Assembly: GCA_024752435.1 (NCBI GenBank)
Contig: CP103020.1
Coordinates: 1,612,001 to 1,676,000, forward strand
DNA from: Allantophomopsis cytisporea
Lineage: Eukaryota; Ascomycota; Leotiomycetes; Phacidiales; Phacidiaceae
DNA length: 64,000 nt
Direction of reading: 5' to 3'
Position numbers and translations under genes: made by a program
The notes under the pieces: model-generated
What the model was told of the DNA's origin: nothing
Database searches by the model: none
What the model saw: the letters and a program-made list of their open reading frames with translations, nothing else
Shown here: positions 38,477-49,770 of the stretch, in pieces
Layout: each line of letters opens with the position of its first letter
Position numbering within the stretch: the stretch's first letter is position 1

Positions 38477-38745
38477 TGCAACATGGCAACCCTATTGGTT
38501 GGATGCGCAGCCAATGGTAGTGTTAGGATTGCCTGCAGACTTCCAGAGGAAGAGTGGTTAGCTGTGATGAATGACTTACCTGGGCCAAGGGAGGCTGTGT
38601 CGTGCAAGTATTTCTGGGCCTCAAACATGTGAATATTGAAAGCGTGAGAAGGTTGATGAAAAAGACGACATTCGATGAATTCAGGAGGATTTGGCGATTT
38701 AAACAAGAAATATAATGAAGAAGAATATCGACATAACTGATCCAT
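38477..38745 (-). other. Possible small spliced gene or non-coding transcript
   Basis: The minus strand carries a strong intron signature at 38579-38533 (47 nt): donor CCAG|GTAAGTC, internal GCTAACC branch, acceptor CTGCAG. Splicing would join an open frame starting at ATG 38745 to a short tail that stops near 38480, giving a peptide of about 66 residues ending NTTIGCASNQ. The peptide has no recognised domain. The splice site is the best part of the evidence; the coding interpretation is weak. It could equally be an intron in a long leader or a non-coding RNA. Confidence 0.3.
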
Positions 38746-41545
38746 GATAAATGACTTAAATGATCCTCATCCGCGCTGGCAATCCGGGGATTTCATCATC
38801 GTCGTAACACAAATAAAACAACTCATCAGTATCAGAAGAGTGATTCTTCCATCTCCCCTCGGTAGCATACCGCACCAGGACGAGCGGACACCATATTATA
38901 TATCGCTAACTCGGACAACACATCACAAGTAGAAAGCCAAGCACTGGTGAACTAAGAAGGCAGAGCGACAATCCCTCGGGGAAAGTCTGGGGTGAGGCAT
39001 CCGTGCATTGAACAAGCAATTAAAAAGTGGATATTTCGCGTTTGGATAGTCGGCGTGTGACGATCATGGGTATTCAATATTCCGGAGCTCTGCGAGGGAA
39101 ATGTTGTGGGGAGGCGGCTGTGGGTCATTCACGATAGTATTTATCGTGGAAGAGGATATGTAGGACTATCCTCTCCGTCAACACAGGGGAAGATATGACG
39201 CATTTGATAACCTTTTTTTTTTTTTTTTTTTTTTTTTGAGCGGCGGAGTTTTCAGGAGATGTGTCATGTTTATGGGGTTTGGAATAAATAGAATATCTAT
39301 AATAAAGTCCTCCGTAATTGCAGGCCTCGTCCGTAAGAACTCCGAAGTCTGCATTTCTAATTTCTGTTGCAGTGTTGTCTGTACTCGGTATACACGGGTA
39401 CGTCGAACTCTGCGACATTGACGACATGGTTTGAGGTTAATTTCATGCGAGGGTGAAATCGGATAGAATCTAGAACATCGGAAGAAAACGGTATCACGTC
39501 ACGGTACTCGGTACAGTGGGGGGAGAAGGAGTATTCTTACAAACACTTAGACATTGTAGATCTGACTTGGTGTCACAATTATCGTGACGGCCAAGATTTC
39601 GGGACATCAATCCACGAAACGAGGCATGGCAGGTGCGTGGCCGCCAAGATCTGGGGATGGTGTCTCGGGCAAGAATCGAGGCATTTTCTTTTTGAGACTG
39701 AGGATTAAGGCCCCTCTCCCTTTCTCCCTCTCAATACGAGTCGCGTGCGTTCTTCCGCCTGAGACTCTTGGTCGCGGATGCGTAAGGCGAAGAGGCTTGG
39801 TGGACAACAACGCTTTGGGAGCTCGGGAGGGGGTATCGGGAACGCTGCGCTCCCTCTGCGGCTGCGGGGCAAGATCCATCCAGCCAGGCTTGCGATTCTC
39901 ACCTATGGAATGCACGGATTGGAGTACAGGGGTGCAGGCCCGACACATGCAAAATGCAACTGGCTTGGACAGCTGGGACTGTTATCACTCGTTCGCAAGA
40001 AGATGTGTTGTTCGTACAAGCAACGACAAGACTTTGCCTGCATCGATTGCCCTCGATGAATGTCTCTTCTTGTACCCATATGCCAGTTTCAAATGCATTT
40101 CTTTTGGTTCTACCCCTCCCCTTTTCCTTCCCTCCCTCCCCACTCTATTATTCTGTCTTTTCTCAAACAGGAGATTTGAGATTTTAATCGGGTCTTTTTT
40201 CCACTCTGGCTTCTTATTTTGTTTTTCTTTCTCTTTTCTTTTCGGCTTCCATAACTCTCCGAGTATTAGCCAGGTGGAATAATGGGAAGTTTCTATTTAC
40301 GCTCGGCTGACCTCGGGTTAAGCGCAATTGGCGGGGAGCACCAAGAGGTCCCAAGGAATGGGGCCCTGTACAAAGGAGTTTCCAAAGCGCACAACAAAGG
40401 GACAATAATAGCTAGCGGTTGTTGGATGCGGGGATTAGAAGGAGGATTTGGGCGTCATGGGCGTATGCCATTGCTTGAGCCCCCAGTTGACCTTTTATTG
40501 TTTGTGAATTCTCACGACGCATTACCGTGTAGACAGGGACCGGTGCAGCGACTTCGCCCGATTCTTTCTCGTATTCCGTGGAATTATCGCCGCGGTTGTG
40601 GGAGCCATCACACCCAAAGTTGATAGAGAGACTCCAATGTCTGGATTACGCCGCGGTTTTGCTGGTCTGCTTATTGGCCATTAGAAGGTGACGGGAACTA
40701 TGTGGGTTATGGTGGGGAAGGTATTTGGCTTCCTCGGCGTATCATAATTGCTGCTGATACTGCTGATACACTCAATCACGTACCATAGAAAGTAAGATAG
40801 CTGAAATTTCAGCGGAACTGCATACGATGTACGACGACATTTGTAGTCTGGGACATGTGAAGTTGTCAATGATCCAGAGATCCTCGTGGTGCCGTGGTTG
40901 TGAAGTTGTACGATGTTACACTGTTGGATACGATCAACGGAATATCCTGAAGACTTGAATGCGTAGAGAGATGTACATACACAGAACGATAAATGATGCT
41001 GCGAAGCTGGCAAAGATGGTTAGTTGCACTCACTCGAGGCCCCTCCAACGCACCAAAGCAGCTGAAGCCCATATAATTTGAAACGGGGTCTCCGTATTTC
41101 CGTATAGCTGAATCACAAACAAAATAAGTTGTTGTGCGATAAAATAAAAAAAACAATGGTGCTGCGTATCATAATCGATACAATATGCTGCAAACAAATA
41201 GTCTCACACGCAAACGAATGCCATGTTCACGAAGTCGATGCGTGCACAGCCTTACGACTTTCTCCGTCTTCTGTCCACAAGTAGTAAAGCGTCCAGGTAC
41301 CCTGCATAGGCCCGCAGAGAGTACGGCATAGCAGTCCCGTGACTTTATCGATTTCCGAGGGTGTATGGCGTAGAATGCTGGTCTAGCCATTCCGCATTGG
41401 CACCATGCTCTCTATTCCACGTCGTCTTCTCCACACAAACTACCACTTAGACCAGCTCTTCTCACACAAGTTCCTAGTCACCTATCTCAGAGCATCCCGA
41501 AGTCAGCTCCCAATTATCCCCTCTAACCGAACCCGACCGAGCAGA
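38746..41545. promoter_or_regulatory. 2.8-kb region upstream of PEP carboxykinase
   Basis: No gene is firmly supported. A 25-nt T run lies at 39213-39237. From about 39560 to 40640 the GC content is clearly higher than in neighbouring spacers and long frames are open on both strands, none protein-like. Several GGGG-containing hexamers resembling CreA sites (SYGGRG) occur at about 39105, 39520, 39865 and 40337. Their relevance is only suggested by the carbon-metabolism gene downstream. A minus-strand intron-like signal lies at about 41031-40997. Confidence 0.4.
39213..39237. repeat. Poly(T) tract, 25 nt
   Basis: Uninterrupted run of 25 thymines in the intergenic region. It may be the A-tail end of a retroposed element read from the other strand, a nucleosome-excluding promoter element, or simple slippage. 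No adjacent element body was recognised. Confidence 0.9.
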
Positions 41546-43849
41546 ATGTCGAATCTTGAACAACTCTTAAAGGCTGCGGATCCTCTTCCAAGGCCGAGTA
41601 CTCCAGCTCATATTGTTTACAATTCTCAGAATCAAAAGCAAGCAATCAAGCATTTAGTTCACGGCCAAACAAATCCCCACTCTATCGCTACTCGCAAAAT
41701 GGTTTCCAATACCGTCAACAAGACTGCCCTTCATCCGGCTGGTGTCCAGTATGTTCAACATTCTTGTCGTTGTTCTTTTATCATTGCCGTTCAGAAATAC
41801 AGTATACTGACCCTTCACTCTCTTCAGGCCCGCAGTTGAGCACACTGAACTCGAAGAGGAGCTTCACGAGAAGGCACACATCGACTATGAGCGTGTAGCT
41901 ATTGTAAGTTGCTGATTCCATGCCATCCTCATATTTCGACCACCAACTGATTATCATTGCCTCTTCATTAGATTCCAAACCCTTCAGTTGCTGCACTTTA
42001 TGAAGATGCCCTTGTCTACGAGACCGGTTCCGCTATTACATCCACTGGTGCCCTTACAGCATACTCTGGTGCAAAGACTGGGCGCTCACCTTTAGATAAG
42101 CGTGTTGTCAAGGAGCCCAGCTCAGAAAAGGATATTTGGTGGGGCCCTGTCAACAAGCCAATGACACCAGATGTAAGAACATTTTCATTCCGTACTATAC
42201 ACACCCGATGCAAAATTCCTTCTTCAAAACTCACGATGTCGTACTCAAACATTCATGGACGACGTTCATGAATTCTGCGACGTCATGGATTTCTCCTCAC
42301 TTTGATTTGGTTGGTGTGCCTGCGTCTGAGCCATGACCGGGTATAATCGAGCTTTCCCCATTTCCCCGCATTTTTCTGCCGGCCAAGATCCTAACCTAAT
42401 TATCTCATCCGTGCAACCCCGCCACCACGTGCATCGAGATCTTCACTCGACGATCATTTCCATCAAAGCCAATGAAAATTTGCTAATTTATAATTGTCAT
42501 TATAGGTTTGGAGAATTAATCGCGAGCGTGCAATTGATTATTTGAACACAAGAGATCGCATCTATGTTGTCGATGGTTTCGCAGGATGGGATGAGAAATA
42601 CAGAATTAAGGTCCGCGTCGTCTGCGCCAGAGCCTACCATGCATTGTTCATGCGCAACATGCTTATTCGCCCAGAGCGAAAGGACCTCGAGCATTTCCAC
42701 CCAGACTACACTATTTACAATGCTGGTTCCTTCCCAGCAAACAGATACACTGAGGGAATGACCTCTGGTACCTCTGTTGCTATCAACTTCGCCGAGAAGG
42801 AAATGGTTATTCTTGGTACCGAATATGCTGGTGAGATGAAGAAGGGTGTTTTCACTGTTCTCTTCTACGAGATGCCCGTTAAGCACAATGTTTTGACTCT
42901 TCACTCCTCTGCTAACGAGGGTAAGAATGGAGATGTTACCGTCTTCTTTGGTCTCTCTGGTACAGGAAAGACTACGCTCTCCGCCGACTCAAACCGTGCT
43001 CTTATTGGAGATGATGAGCACTGTTGGTCTGATCGTGGTGTCTTCAACATTGAGGGAGGATGCTATGCCAAGTGCATTGGTCTCTCCGGGGAGAAAGAGC
43101 CAGATATTTTCAACGCCATCAAGTTCGGTTCCGTCCTCGAGAACGTTGTCTTCAACCCAGAAACCCGTCATGTCGACTACGATGACGCCACTCTCACTGA
43201 GAACACCCGTTGTGCATACCCAATTGAATATATTCCAAACGCCAAGATCCCATGCTTATCGGAGAACCACCCAAGCAACATTATCCTTCTCACCTGCGAC
43301 GCCCGTGGTGTCCTCCCACCTATCTCCAAGCTCAACTCCGCACAAACTATGTTCCACTTCATCTCCGGATACACCTCCAAGATGGCAGGTACAGAAGATG
43401 GAGTTACTGAGCCACAAGCAACCTTCTCCTCCTGCTTTGCTCAACCTTTCCTCGCCCTTCACCCAATGCGCTACGCCAAGATGCTTGCCGAGAAGATCGA
43501 GCAGCACAAGGCTAACGCCTGGCTCCTCAACACCGGCTGGGTCGGTGCCGGCGCCACAACTGGCGGTAAGCGTTGCCCACTCAAGTACACACGTGCTATC
43601 CTCGACGCCATCCACAGCGGTGAGCTCGCCAAGGTCCAGTTTGAGAACTACGATACTTTCAACCTCGCTGTCCCAACTACCTGCTCCGGTGTCCCATCGG
43701 AACTTCTCAACCCACGTAAGGCATGGACTGCCGGTGATGACTCCTTCAAGCAAGAAGTCACCAAGCTTGGAGGCCTTTTTGTGGAGAACTTTAAGAAGTA
43801 CCAGGATGAGGCTACTGAGGATGTCATCAAGGCTGGACCAGTAGTATGA
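41546..43849 (+). CDS. Phosphoenolpyruvate carboxykinase (ATP)
   Basis: Cytosolic gluconeogenic enzyme that converts oxaloacetate plus ATP to phosphoenolpyruvate, ADP and CO2. Four exons: 41546-41748, 41828-41903, 41972-42172 and 42506-43849; 607 aa. Phases close, and the third intron is unusually long at 333 nt. Key motifs are GAKTGRSPLDKR (substrate loop), the kinase-1a P-loop GLSGTGKTTLSAD near residue 309, GDDEHCWSDRGVFNIEGG (kinase-2/metal site) and NTGWVGAGATTGGKRCPL. All catalytic segments are intact. The start at MSNLEQ is one choice: the frame is open back to an ATG at 41405 and also has a downstream candidate at MVSNTV. Gluconeogenic carbon sources usually induce this gene in fungi. 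The coding strand of exon 4 is notably C-rich at third positions. Confidence 0.95.
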
Positions 43850-45145
43850 GTTTGAGGATGGCAATGGCTAGGGCATGGGTGGATGATGAAACAGAATTTG
43901 ATTGTCTGAAGGATGGTGCATTGATTTGCTGGTTGTACTGTTACTGAACTGCCTAGAGTGGTTCTGCTTTTTGTTATTTGGGGGCTCTTGTAGTGTACAT
44001 TATGAGCCTTAGCGTTGCTTTTTTTTTGTGAGCTTAATCATTTAAATTATTAACTTGTTTGGTCATATGGCTGCGAAGGATTTGTGTTGTGATTGTAATG
44101 TGAATGTCATGATGGTGAGGCGAGGCTATGGTTGGAGTAGTGTGATTTCGAAATCGTTAATTTTATTGTACCAAGCAGTGAACATGAGAAGATATCAGAA
44201 TATGTGACGCTGGTGAATGCAGTGCGCATATAAAGCACCCATCTATACATTCTAATCCCTAAGGTGAGAAGAGTATCGTACAAGAACATATGACTGTGAG
44301 GAATATATCTACATATGGAGTCCACATCGAACAGTGAATCTCTTGATCTCTCATCGTCATCATTTTCGCCCACTTTATCGTTCAAGCCCTCACCACTATT
44401 CACAAAAGGCTCATCGCACATAGTCTCTATCAAGTAAGCAATAGTAGATTGTATTACTATAGCTATGGTTGCAAATTACAAGAGACATAGAACCATACTA
44501 CCTATATGGACATTCTCAGTAAGTTACGAGAGTATGGGGATGAAAATATGACTAGTACGTTCTTGTGTTGGATTATGCTGCGCTCTCTTATTGAGGGTAA
44601 TTGTGATAAAGTGTCTATGGGAATCGTTATGGAAGAAGTCATGAGTTGGTTTGGTATTGATGATATGTACGCTTTTGTGACGTGTGGATTTACTGCGACA
44701 TCATTTTCTATGTGGTAGGCTTCATCTGCGATATTTCTGGGGAGATGTTGCTGAAACTACTGCATATGCGTTTAGAATAGCACTCTAGAGATATTTGTCT
44801 ATGGAAATGACCCTGGTAGTGGATTAGGAGAAGTTATCTCCACGACTACAATAATGTTGGTGTTAACTGTCACATTTTAATTGACCACTACAAAGTCTTC
44901 ATGTGGTAAATCACAAGATCAAATTAGTTGCAAAGAAACTGATGTACTGAGAAGCATATCCTAATTAGGAGGTCGGTCCCCGTTACACAAAACTAAGTAT
45001 AAGAGCTTGGAAAAGCGAGGACATTCCTTTCTTGCTCTTGTATACATTCTACCATCAGCTCTTTCGAAGATACTCTCACTTATACACAACAGCTTTACCT
45101 TCACATATAAACATTATTGTACTAAGCCCGATCTCGGCCCCGAAT
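43850..45145. other. Intergenic
   Basis: 1.3 kb including the PEP carboxykinase 3' flank. Two frames of about 70-100 codons (44107-44433 minus, 44506-44718 plus) show no domain features. No gene supported. Confidence 0.5.
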
Positions 45146-45355
45146 ATGCCCCTACGAAGAATCCGCTGTGACTGGGCTACCTGCTGCCAGTGCTTTCGAG
45201 GCTCCACGCTGTGGTATTATAATGGCGAAAAGCAAACCGACTATTGCGTCGATGAGGGTTGTCACCACCTGTTGTGTGAAGAGTGGTGCGTCTTGTGGAC
45301 GAACTATGTCTGGGATGGAGAGGAACCATCACCCTTCGCTGAGGAAGGTAGATGA
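45146..45355 (+). CDS. Tiny Cys-rich, zinc-ribbon-like protein
   Basis: A 69-codon frame from the ATG in AATATGCCC. The peptide has nine cysteines and a pair of histidines in 45 residues, arranged as CDWATCCQC, then YNGEKQTDYC, then CHHLLCEEWC, an order seen in small fungal zinc-binding proteins (W-x-C-C-x-C, spacer, C-x4-C-H-x3-C-x3-C-like). There is no signal peptide from this start. The frame is open further upstream to 45032, which would add a hydrophobic leader. Zinc binding is inference. It is isolated, with spacers on both sides. Confidence 0.5.
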   Translation: MPLRRIRCDWATCCQCFRGSTLWYYNGEKQTDYCVDEGCHHLLCEEWCVLWTNYVWDGEEPSPFAEEGR

Positions 45356-45801
45356 TGATTGGAGCGAGGTTGGACCAGAGGATTAACGAAGGGGAGCTTC
45401 TGGAGTCGAAGTAAATAATTAGCTACTTGGATCTTGCGATGACTTCATCATACTCAATGAAATGCGTTGAGCTTATCTACTCATGGACTTTGCTGATGGA
45501 ACTAAGCTCTAGATGTCGTTGTCTTGTCTAAGGATTGCTTGTGATAAGGATGTATCTAGCTTCCCGCGTTGTTGTGTATGCTCATTCATACATATGACCA
45601 CGCTTCACAATAAGAGGTAGGGTGTGTAAATGCTGAAATATTGATCCACGTTGTTATTCATCGATATCAATCAGACACATATAATTACATCTAACATCCC
45701 AGAATGGCAGCTCCAACTGATAAAATATGTACCTAAAAAAAAAGCTCTCACTGAACTCCCAGTCAAACCAGCTATTCCGTATATGTCATTAAAAAAACTC
45801 A
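45356..45801. other. Intergenic, convergent flanks
   Basis: Spacer between the small Cys-rich frame and the 3' end of the SYLF gene. No gene seen. Confidence 0.6.
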
Positions 45802-46933
45802 TTAAACCACCTTCCCTTGAACAGGATTGCAGCCCAAAGGATTTTGCGCCCCCTCCTCATTTCCATATGCAGTCTTAACCTCTTCACTTGGTTCCTCCCT
45901 TCTCTCAACCTCACAATCACCAGGTGGTGGTTGCTCACTAAGTTCCTCGAGAACCGCTTGATTAACATCCTTTCTGCCATCGGCACTCTTCAAGATCTCG
46001 GCCAGCATCCTCGTACTTTCAGGCACATGCTTCACCTCACCAGCCAGAATCTTAGCTGCTGGTATCCGCTCGCCATAGAACCTGGCATTCTCATCGTTTC
46101 GTTCGATAATAAACGTGCCATCAATCTGCGCTCCTGCGTAAAGACCGCGCGATTTCATGTACGTAAAGAGTGGTGCTTGACGCGCGTGTACCTCGCTATC
46201 CACAATGCCACCAACGCCCAATGGGCCTGCGACAAGGCTCATCTCCGCGCCGAGCGTTACACGCAATTTCTTGAAGCCTTCGAGTGCCTTCGCACTATTA
46301 ATGACAATCACGCAGTCATAAATGTCGATACCGGCCATGAAGCCAACGCCCGCAGTGTGAATCAGGATCCCGGACGGAGGTGACCATGTCCCATCTGCCT
46401 TGCGCGCTACCAACACACCAGAACCGCCCGATCCGGATACCCACAATCCCGTCCGGCAGGTCGAGAAAATGGCTAAACCGACGGCTTTGTCAATTACTTT
46501 CTGTGGTATCTTAACAAGGACCTTCGGTTTGGATTTTGGGCCATCAGTCTTGATGGCTGGAGAACCATCCTTCACAGCGGTCTTTTCTTGGTCGACATAG
46601 TAGCCATCTTCTGTTTCAAGTTAGTAAAGTGTTTAGGATCAATGATAGCCACAAGTGTGAGAGCTCCAAAGGATCGGGAGAGGACGTACTGCAGAAGGAC
46701 TTCAGAATGCGAGCTGCTTTGTCGCTCTCCTTATCAAGTTGTGTAGGCCAGAATGCTTCGGAGCCGATCTTGTTCGTCACCTTGTTCACGGGAGTGCCAA
46801 GCTTTTCGGCCCAGCCCCAGACTTTATCGAAACCAGCTTTTCCGCCAACTTTTGTCTTGTCCCAGACAGAGACCTTCTGTGCGGGCTGCTGAGTGGGCGG
46901 GGGCGCAAATTGCTGATCTTGTGGAGTTGTCAT
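45802..46933 (-). CDS. SYLF (Ysc84/DUF500) domain protein
   Basis: Relative of yeast Ysc84, a lipid- and actin-binding protein of endocytic sites. Exons 46933-46690 and 46610-45802, 79-nt intron (GTACGT donor, TTTACTAAC branch, AACAG acceptor, phase 1); 350 aa. The N terminus is Pro/Gln-rich. The SYLF core is visible from VLVKIPQKVIDKAVGLAIF through GSGGSGVLVARKADGTWSPPSG, GVGFMAGIDIYDCVIVINS, and GAEMSLVAGPLGVGG to the SRGLYAGAQIDGTFII segment. The C-terminal tail is acidic and Pro/Glu-rich. There is no SH3 domain, unlike Ysc84/Lsb3 themselves. Membrane association is expected from the domain. Confidence 0.92.
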
Positions 46934-47805
46934 GATGTTCTTCAGATTCTCTATTACTGAGTACTCAGATATTCAATATCGTTCGATGGATTTGTTTCTG
47001 AAGTGACAATTCGACCTGGAGTATCGATCGAGAATAAGAAGTAATTTTGTAGATGTTAGAATTTATTCTCTCCCAAGCAGCAGTATCACAGTCTTATATA
47101 TCTCGGATTGTGGCTGAAGATCCTCCTCTCTGTTTTACAAGGCTGTAATCCCCCGCCATAGCCCGAAGAAGTACGCGTCCTCAGCTGGTGGTCGTGGTGG
47201 CTAAGAACATTACCTGGTATTGTACAGACGCCTACGTCCTTTACGGCAAACGAGAAGTGGACATCTGACGTCATGTATACTCTGCTTCCTTGCGCTGGCG
47301 GCAATAAGCGAAAAGGCAGACATAGTTGGAAATTTATCTTCTTCATAATTATGATAGTCCAAAATCTCCAATTGACTTTGAATGGATGAGCTTAAAATAA
47401 ACGATGTGGCCTGTGAGATCTGCGAATACGAGTACGAGATACGTCGTAAAGTTACGAACTATCTTGTACGTCCATTATCGGGGTAAAGCACTTGGAGTAG
47501 TCAAGCTGGCAACTGATATCATAGTCTTCACCGATGTATATTGAACACTGAGATGAATGAATTTTCCAGTTTTAAAATTAATCGAAGTGCCACTTCATCT
47601 ATATACCAGGGACTGCCAATGTTGAAAGCATTCGATAAGACTCCTGTCGATGATCTCTATGGTGAGAACTATGCACTTAGAGCCTGACGCATCTTATGAA
47701 AAAGATGACGAGCTCAGTATAGGCATTGAGTTGCTTCCATCAGAGTATTTGTAGGATTTTCAGCTTGGGCTTCAAGACATTGGTTCTGGCGACAACAATA
47801 GTGAA
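46934..47805. other. Intergenic, 5' region of SYLF gene
   Basis: Holds the SYLF promoter and the 3' flank of the CmcJ-like gene. No additional coding sequence is supported. Confidence 0.55.
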
Positions 47806-48951
47806 TTATGCAGTATTGACCACAATCAATCGGATTTCCAGACTTTCTCTTGGAGCTACTAGGATTCCTTCTTGTGGATTTGGAAATGCAGTATGATATG
47901 CACCTAGTATCATTAGTACAAGTTTCATGGGAGCTTCTCATTGAAATCATACATTTGATAGCTTCTCTCGAGGAAGTAGAATCCCACGTAGTAAAGACAA
48001 AAACCTCCGATGGAGACATATTGCTTGCCCAGTACCACTTGTGATTTGGATTAAAGTAGAGGTAACTCGACTCCCCAATCTTTTCAAGGCTTACATAATC
48101 AACAGGTACAGTGTCTTCTGCGGCGATACTTTTTGGTGAGCAGAAAGCAAGTGGTAGATCTTGGGCAGTAGTATTAAAGCTTCTCCAAACACTGTTCGCA
48201 GTATCAGTATTCCAAGTTTTCAATTTTATCAAGATACGCTTGTTATGTGAACTACCTACTTGATAATTCTCACGCGGTAACCATCGGACAGATATTTTGA
48301 TGCCTCCTCTTTGGTCAAATGTCGACGCACTCGAGTTAAACCACCATCGTGGCTTTGATCTGTGGTCGTTTCATATCAGCATGGCACTAGATGTAGAGAA
48401 ACTAGTTATGTTACCCGCATGAGCAAACAATGCAGGTTTTCCTGCGAACGTCACAGCTGGTTCACCTTGCTCCTCCATTCTACGACTCTCTTGTATAGGA
48501 GTGGGAGTGAAAGAAGTGTTATTCGAGCGGAACTTTATGTGATGTAGTTAGTATCGTAATGAGAATAGACACTGGGAGCTATGGGATGTGCACTGACTCT
48601 GAACTCAATGACAAACACTTCCAAGGCACCTAATTCTACCTTTACCTGATTCGCCATATCTGCGCAGTACTCCTCAACTTCATCGTAGTTTGCATCAAAA
48701 GAGATGTTTCTTGGCCATGTACAGAGCTGGAAGCAATTCGAATCAATTTCCAAACGTTCTTCAGTGTTACGCAAGTCTTGAATTTGGAACCCAGAGTGGG
48801 ATTCGAACTCCAGATTTGTGGTTGGAATATCTGGCGTCGGGTCCACTTCTACCAATCGATATGGCTTCTCTAGGACATATCTGGGATTCTTCTGAAGATA
48901 TGAGATGGTTGCGGACAATAGACCAGGTGGAGCCACGAAGCGTCTTGCCAT
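47806..48951 (-). CDS. CmcJ/AsaB-family oxidoreductase
   Basis: Member of the CmcJ-like family (AsaB/GA4-desaturase-like 2-oxoglutarate/Fe(II)-type proteins) found in many fungal secondary-metabolite loci. No single frame covers it, but five exons fit: 48951-48598, 48532-48415, 48359-48260, 48191-47953 and 47903-47806, giving 302 aa with all phases closing. The splices restore family motifs: HADQSHDGG across intron 2 (an H-x-D pair that fits the iron ligands), RVRIINVWR across intron 3, and AYHTAFPNP after intron 4, followed by APRESLEIR near the C terminus. The N-terminal start at MARRFV is preferred; an upstream in-frame ATG exists at 49011. No partner biosynthetic gene is adjacent, so the substrate is unknown. 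Confidence 0.85.
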
Positions 48952-49530
48952 TGCGTGCGGATTCACACAGAAGTCAAGAGCGAGATATGATAGTGGGGAA
49001 GCTTGATGCAAAATGTCCTCAGCCTAGACTTTGTGTCACGACTGGTAAGGAAATAGGAATATGATATCACATACATGCTGAAGAAGAGCACAGAGGTCTC
49101 AAATTATTTGCCATGATAAGTGTTGTCATTTGTTTGACTGAAGGTTAGTTGGGTAAGGCTCTGAGTGTCGTGGCAGTTGGGTTTCTTGTAACACATACCT
49201 CTTTAGTGGTTACACTAAGGCTGCTGTCAAGTTGGGCGAAAATAAAATCGCCAAAGCTCTTCGTCTTAGCCAACACATACATTCAGCCGTGTTTTTGTAT
49301 TATCCCTGCTGCTAATATCAGAGGGTCTAACAAGCAGATCATGTTGAAATAATCTGGGATATATAGACGTCCACAATATCCTCAGCCCCTGTAGGCTTGT
49401 CATCAAACTACTAATTGAATCTTGAAGTCGTTATTCTAGCATCAAACCGCGTTCAGATACCTTATGAACACTTTCAGCGCAATCCTTTCAGAGTTCTTAT
49501 TATCGCTTCACATACGCTCAAACAAGTACA
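48952..49530. other. Intergenic, divergent spacer
   Basis: Between the CmcJ-like gene and the small Pro-rich frame. No gene supported. Confidence 0.5.
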
Positions 49531-49770
49531 ATGACTGATTCGAACTTCAACCATAACGAAAGCAATCCCGAAATTCCAGTCTTGAAGCAGCCTTGGAAAA
49601 ATTTATCGCTCCAGCACGAGACACCGACTTGGGAGTCGTCTCGCCAAACGCCTGAAGATAATTCCGTCTTTCGCCTGCCCCGTATCAAGTCCACAAGTGG
49701 CAACAATCCTCGTCCAACCCCGGAACCTCACCCTCGACCCAAACCTCGTCCAGATGGGCTCGGCACTTGA
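49531..49770 (+). CDS. Small Pro-rich hypothetical protein
   Basis: 79-codon frame starting in the context ACAATGACT. The peptide is polar, with an Asn/Ser/Glu-rich first half and a basic proline-rich tail (RPTPEPHPRPKPRPDG). It has no signal peptide or TM segment. The composition and clean start favour a real small protein, probably disordered, but no family is recognised. It may also be chance. Confidence 0.35.
   Translation: MTDSNFNHNESNPEIPVLKQPWKNLSLQHETPTWESSRQTPEDNSVFRLPRIKSTSGNNPRPTPEPHPRPKPRPDGLGT

Noticed and set aside
39584..40282. 232-codon frame upstream of PEPCK
   Set aside because: Opposite strand is equally open, composition is low-complexity toward the end, no family features. 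Kept only as an island observation.
40575..40582. TCCGTGGA, identical to a yeast pleiotropic drug response element
   Set aside because: It is about 4 kb from the PDR transporter, and this element is established for yeast regulators, not for this group. An 8-mer match is expected by chance.
42927..43844. 305-codon open frame on + inside the PEPCK exon
   Set aside because: It is a shadow frame produced by strong third-position C bias of the PEPCK coding sequence; Ser/Thr/Pro-rich with no domain.
43256..43864. 202-codon antisense frame in PEPCK
   Set aside because: Antisense shadow of highly biased codons; no independent support.
48785..48805. tRNA B-box-like GGATTCGAACTCC
   Set aside because: It lies inside the CmcJ-like exon 1 and no A box or cloverleaf can be formed around it.
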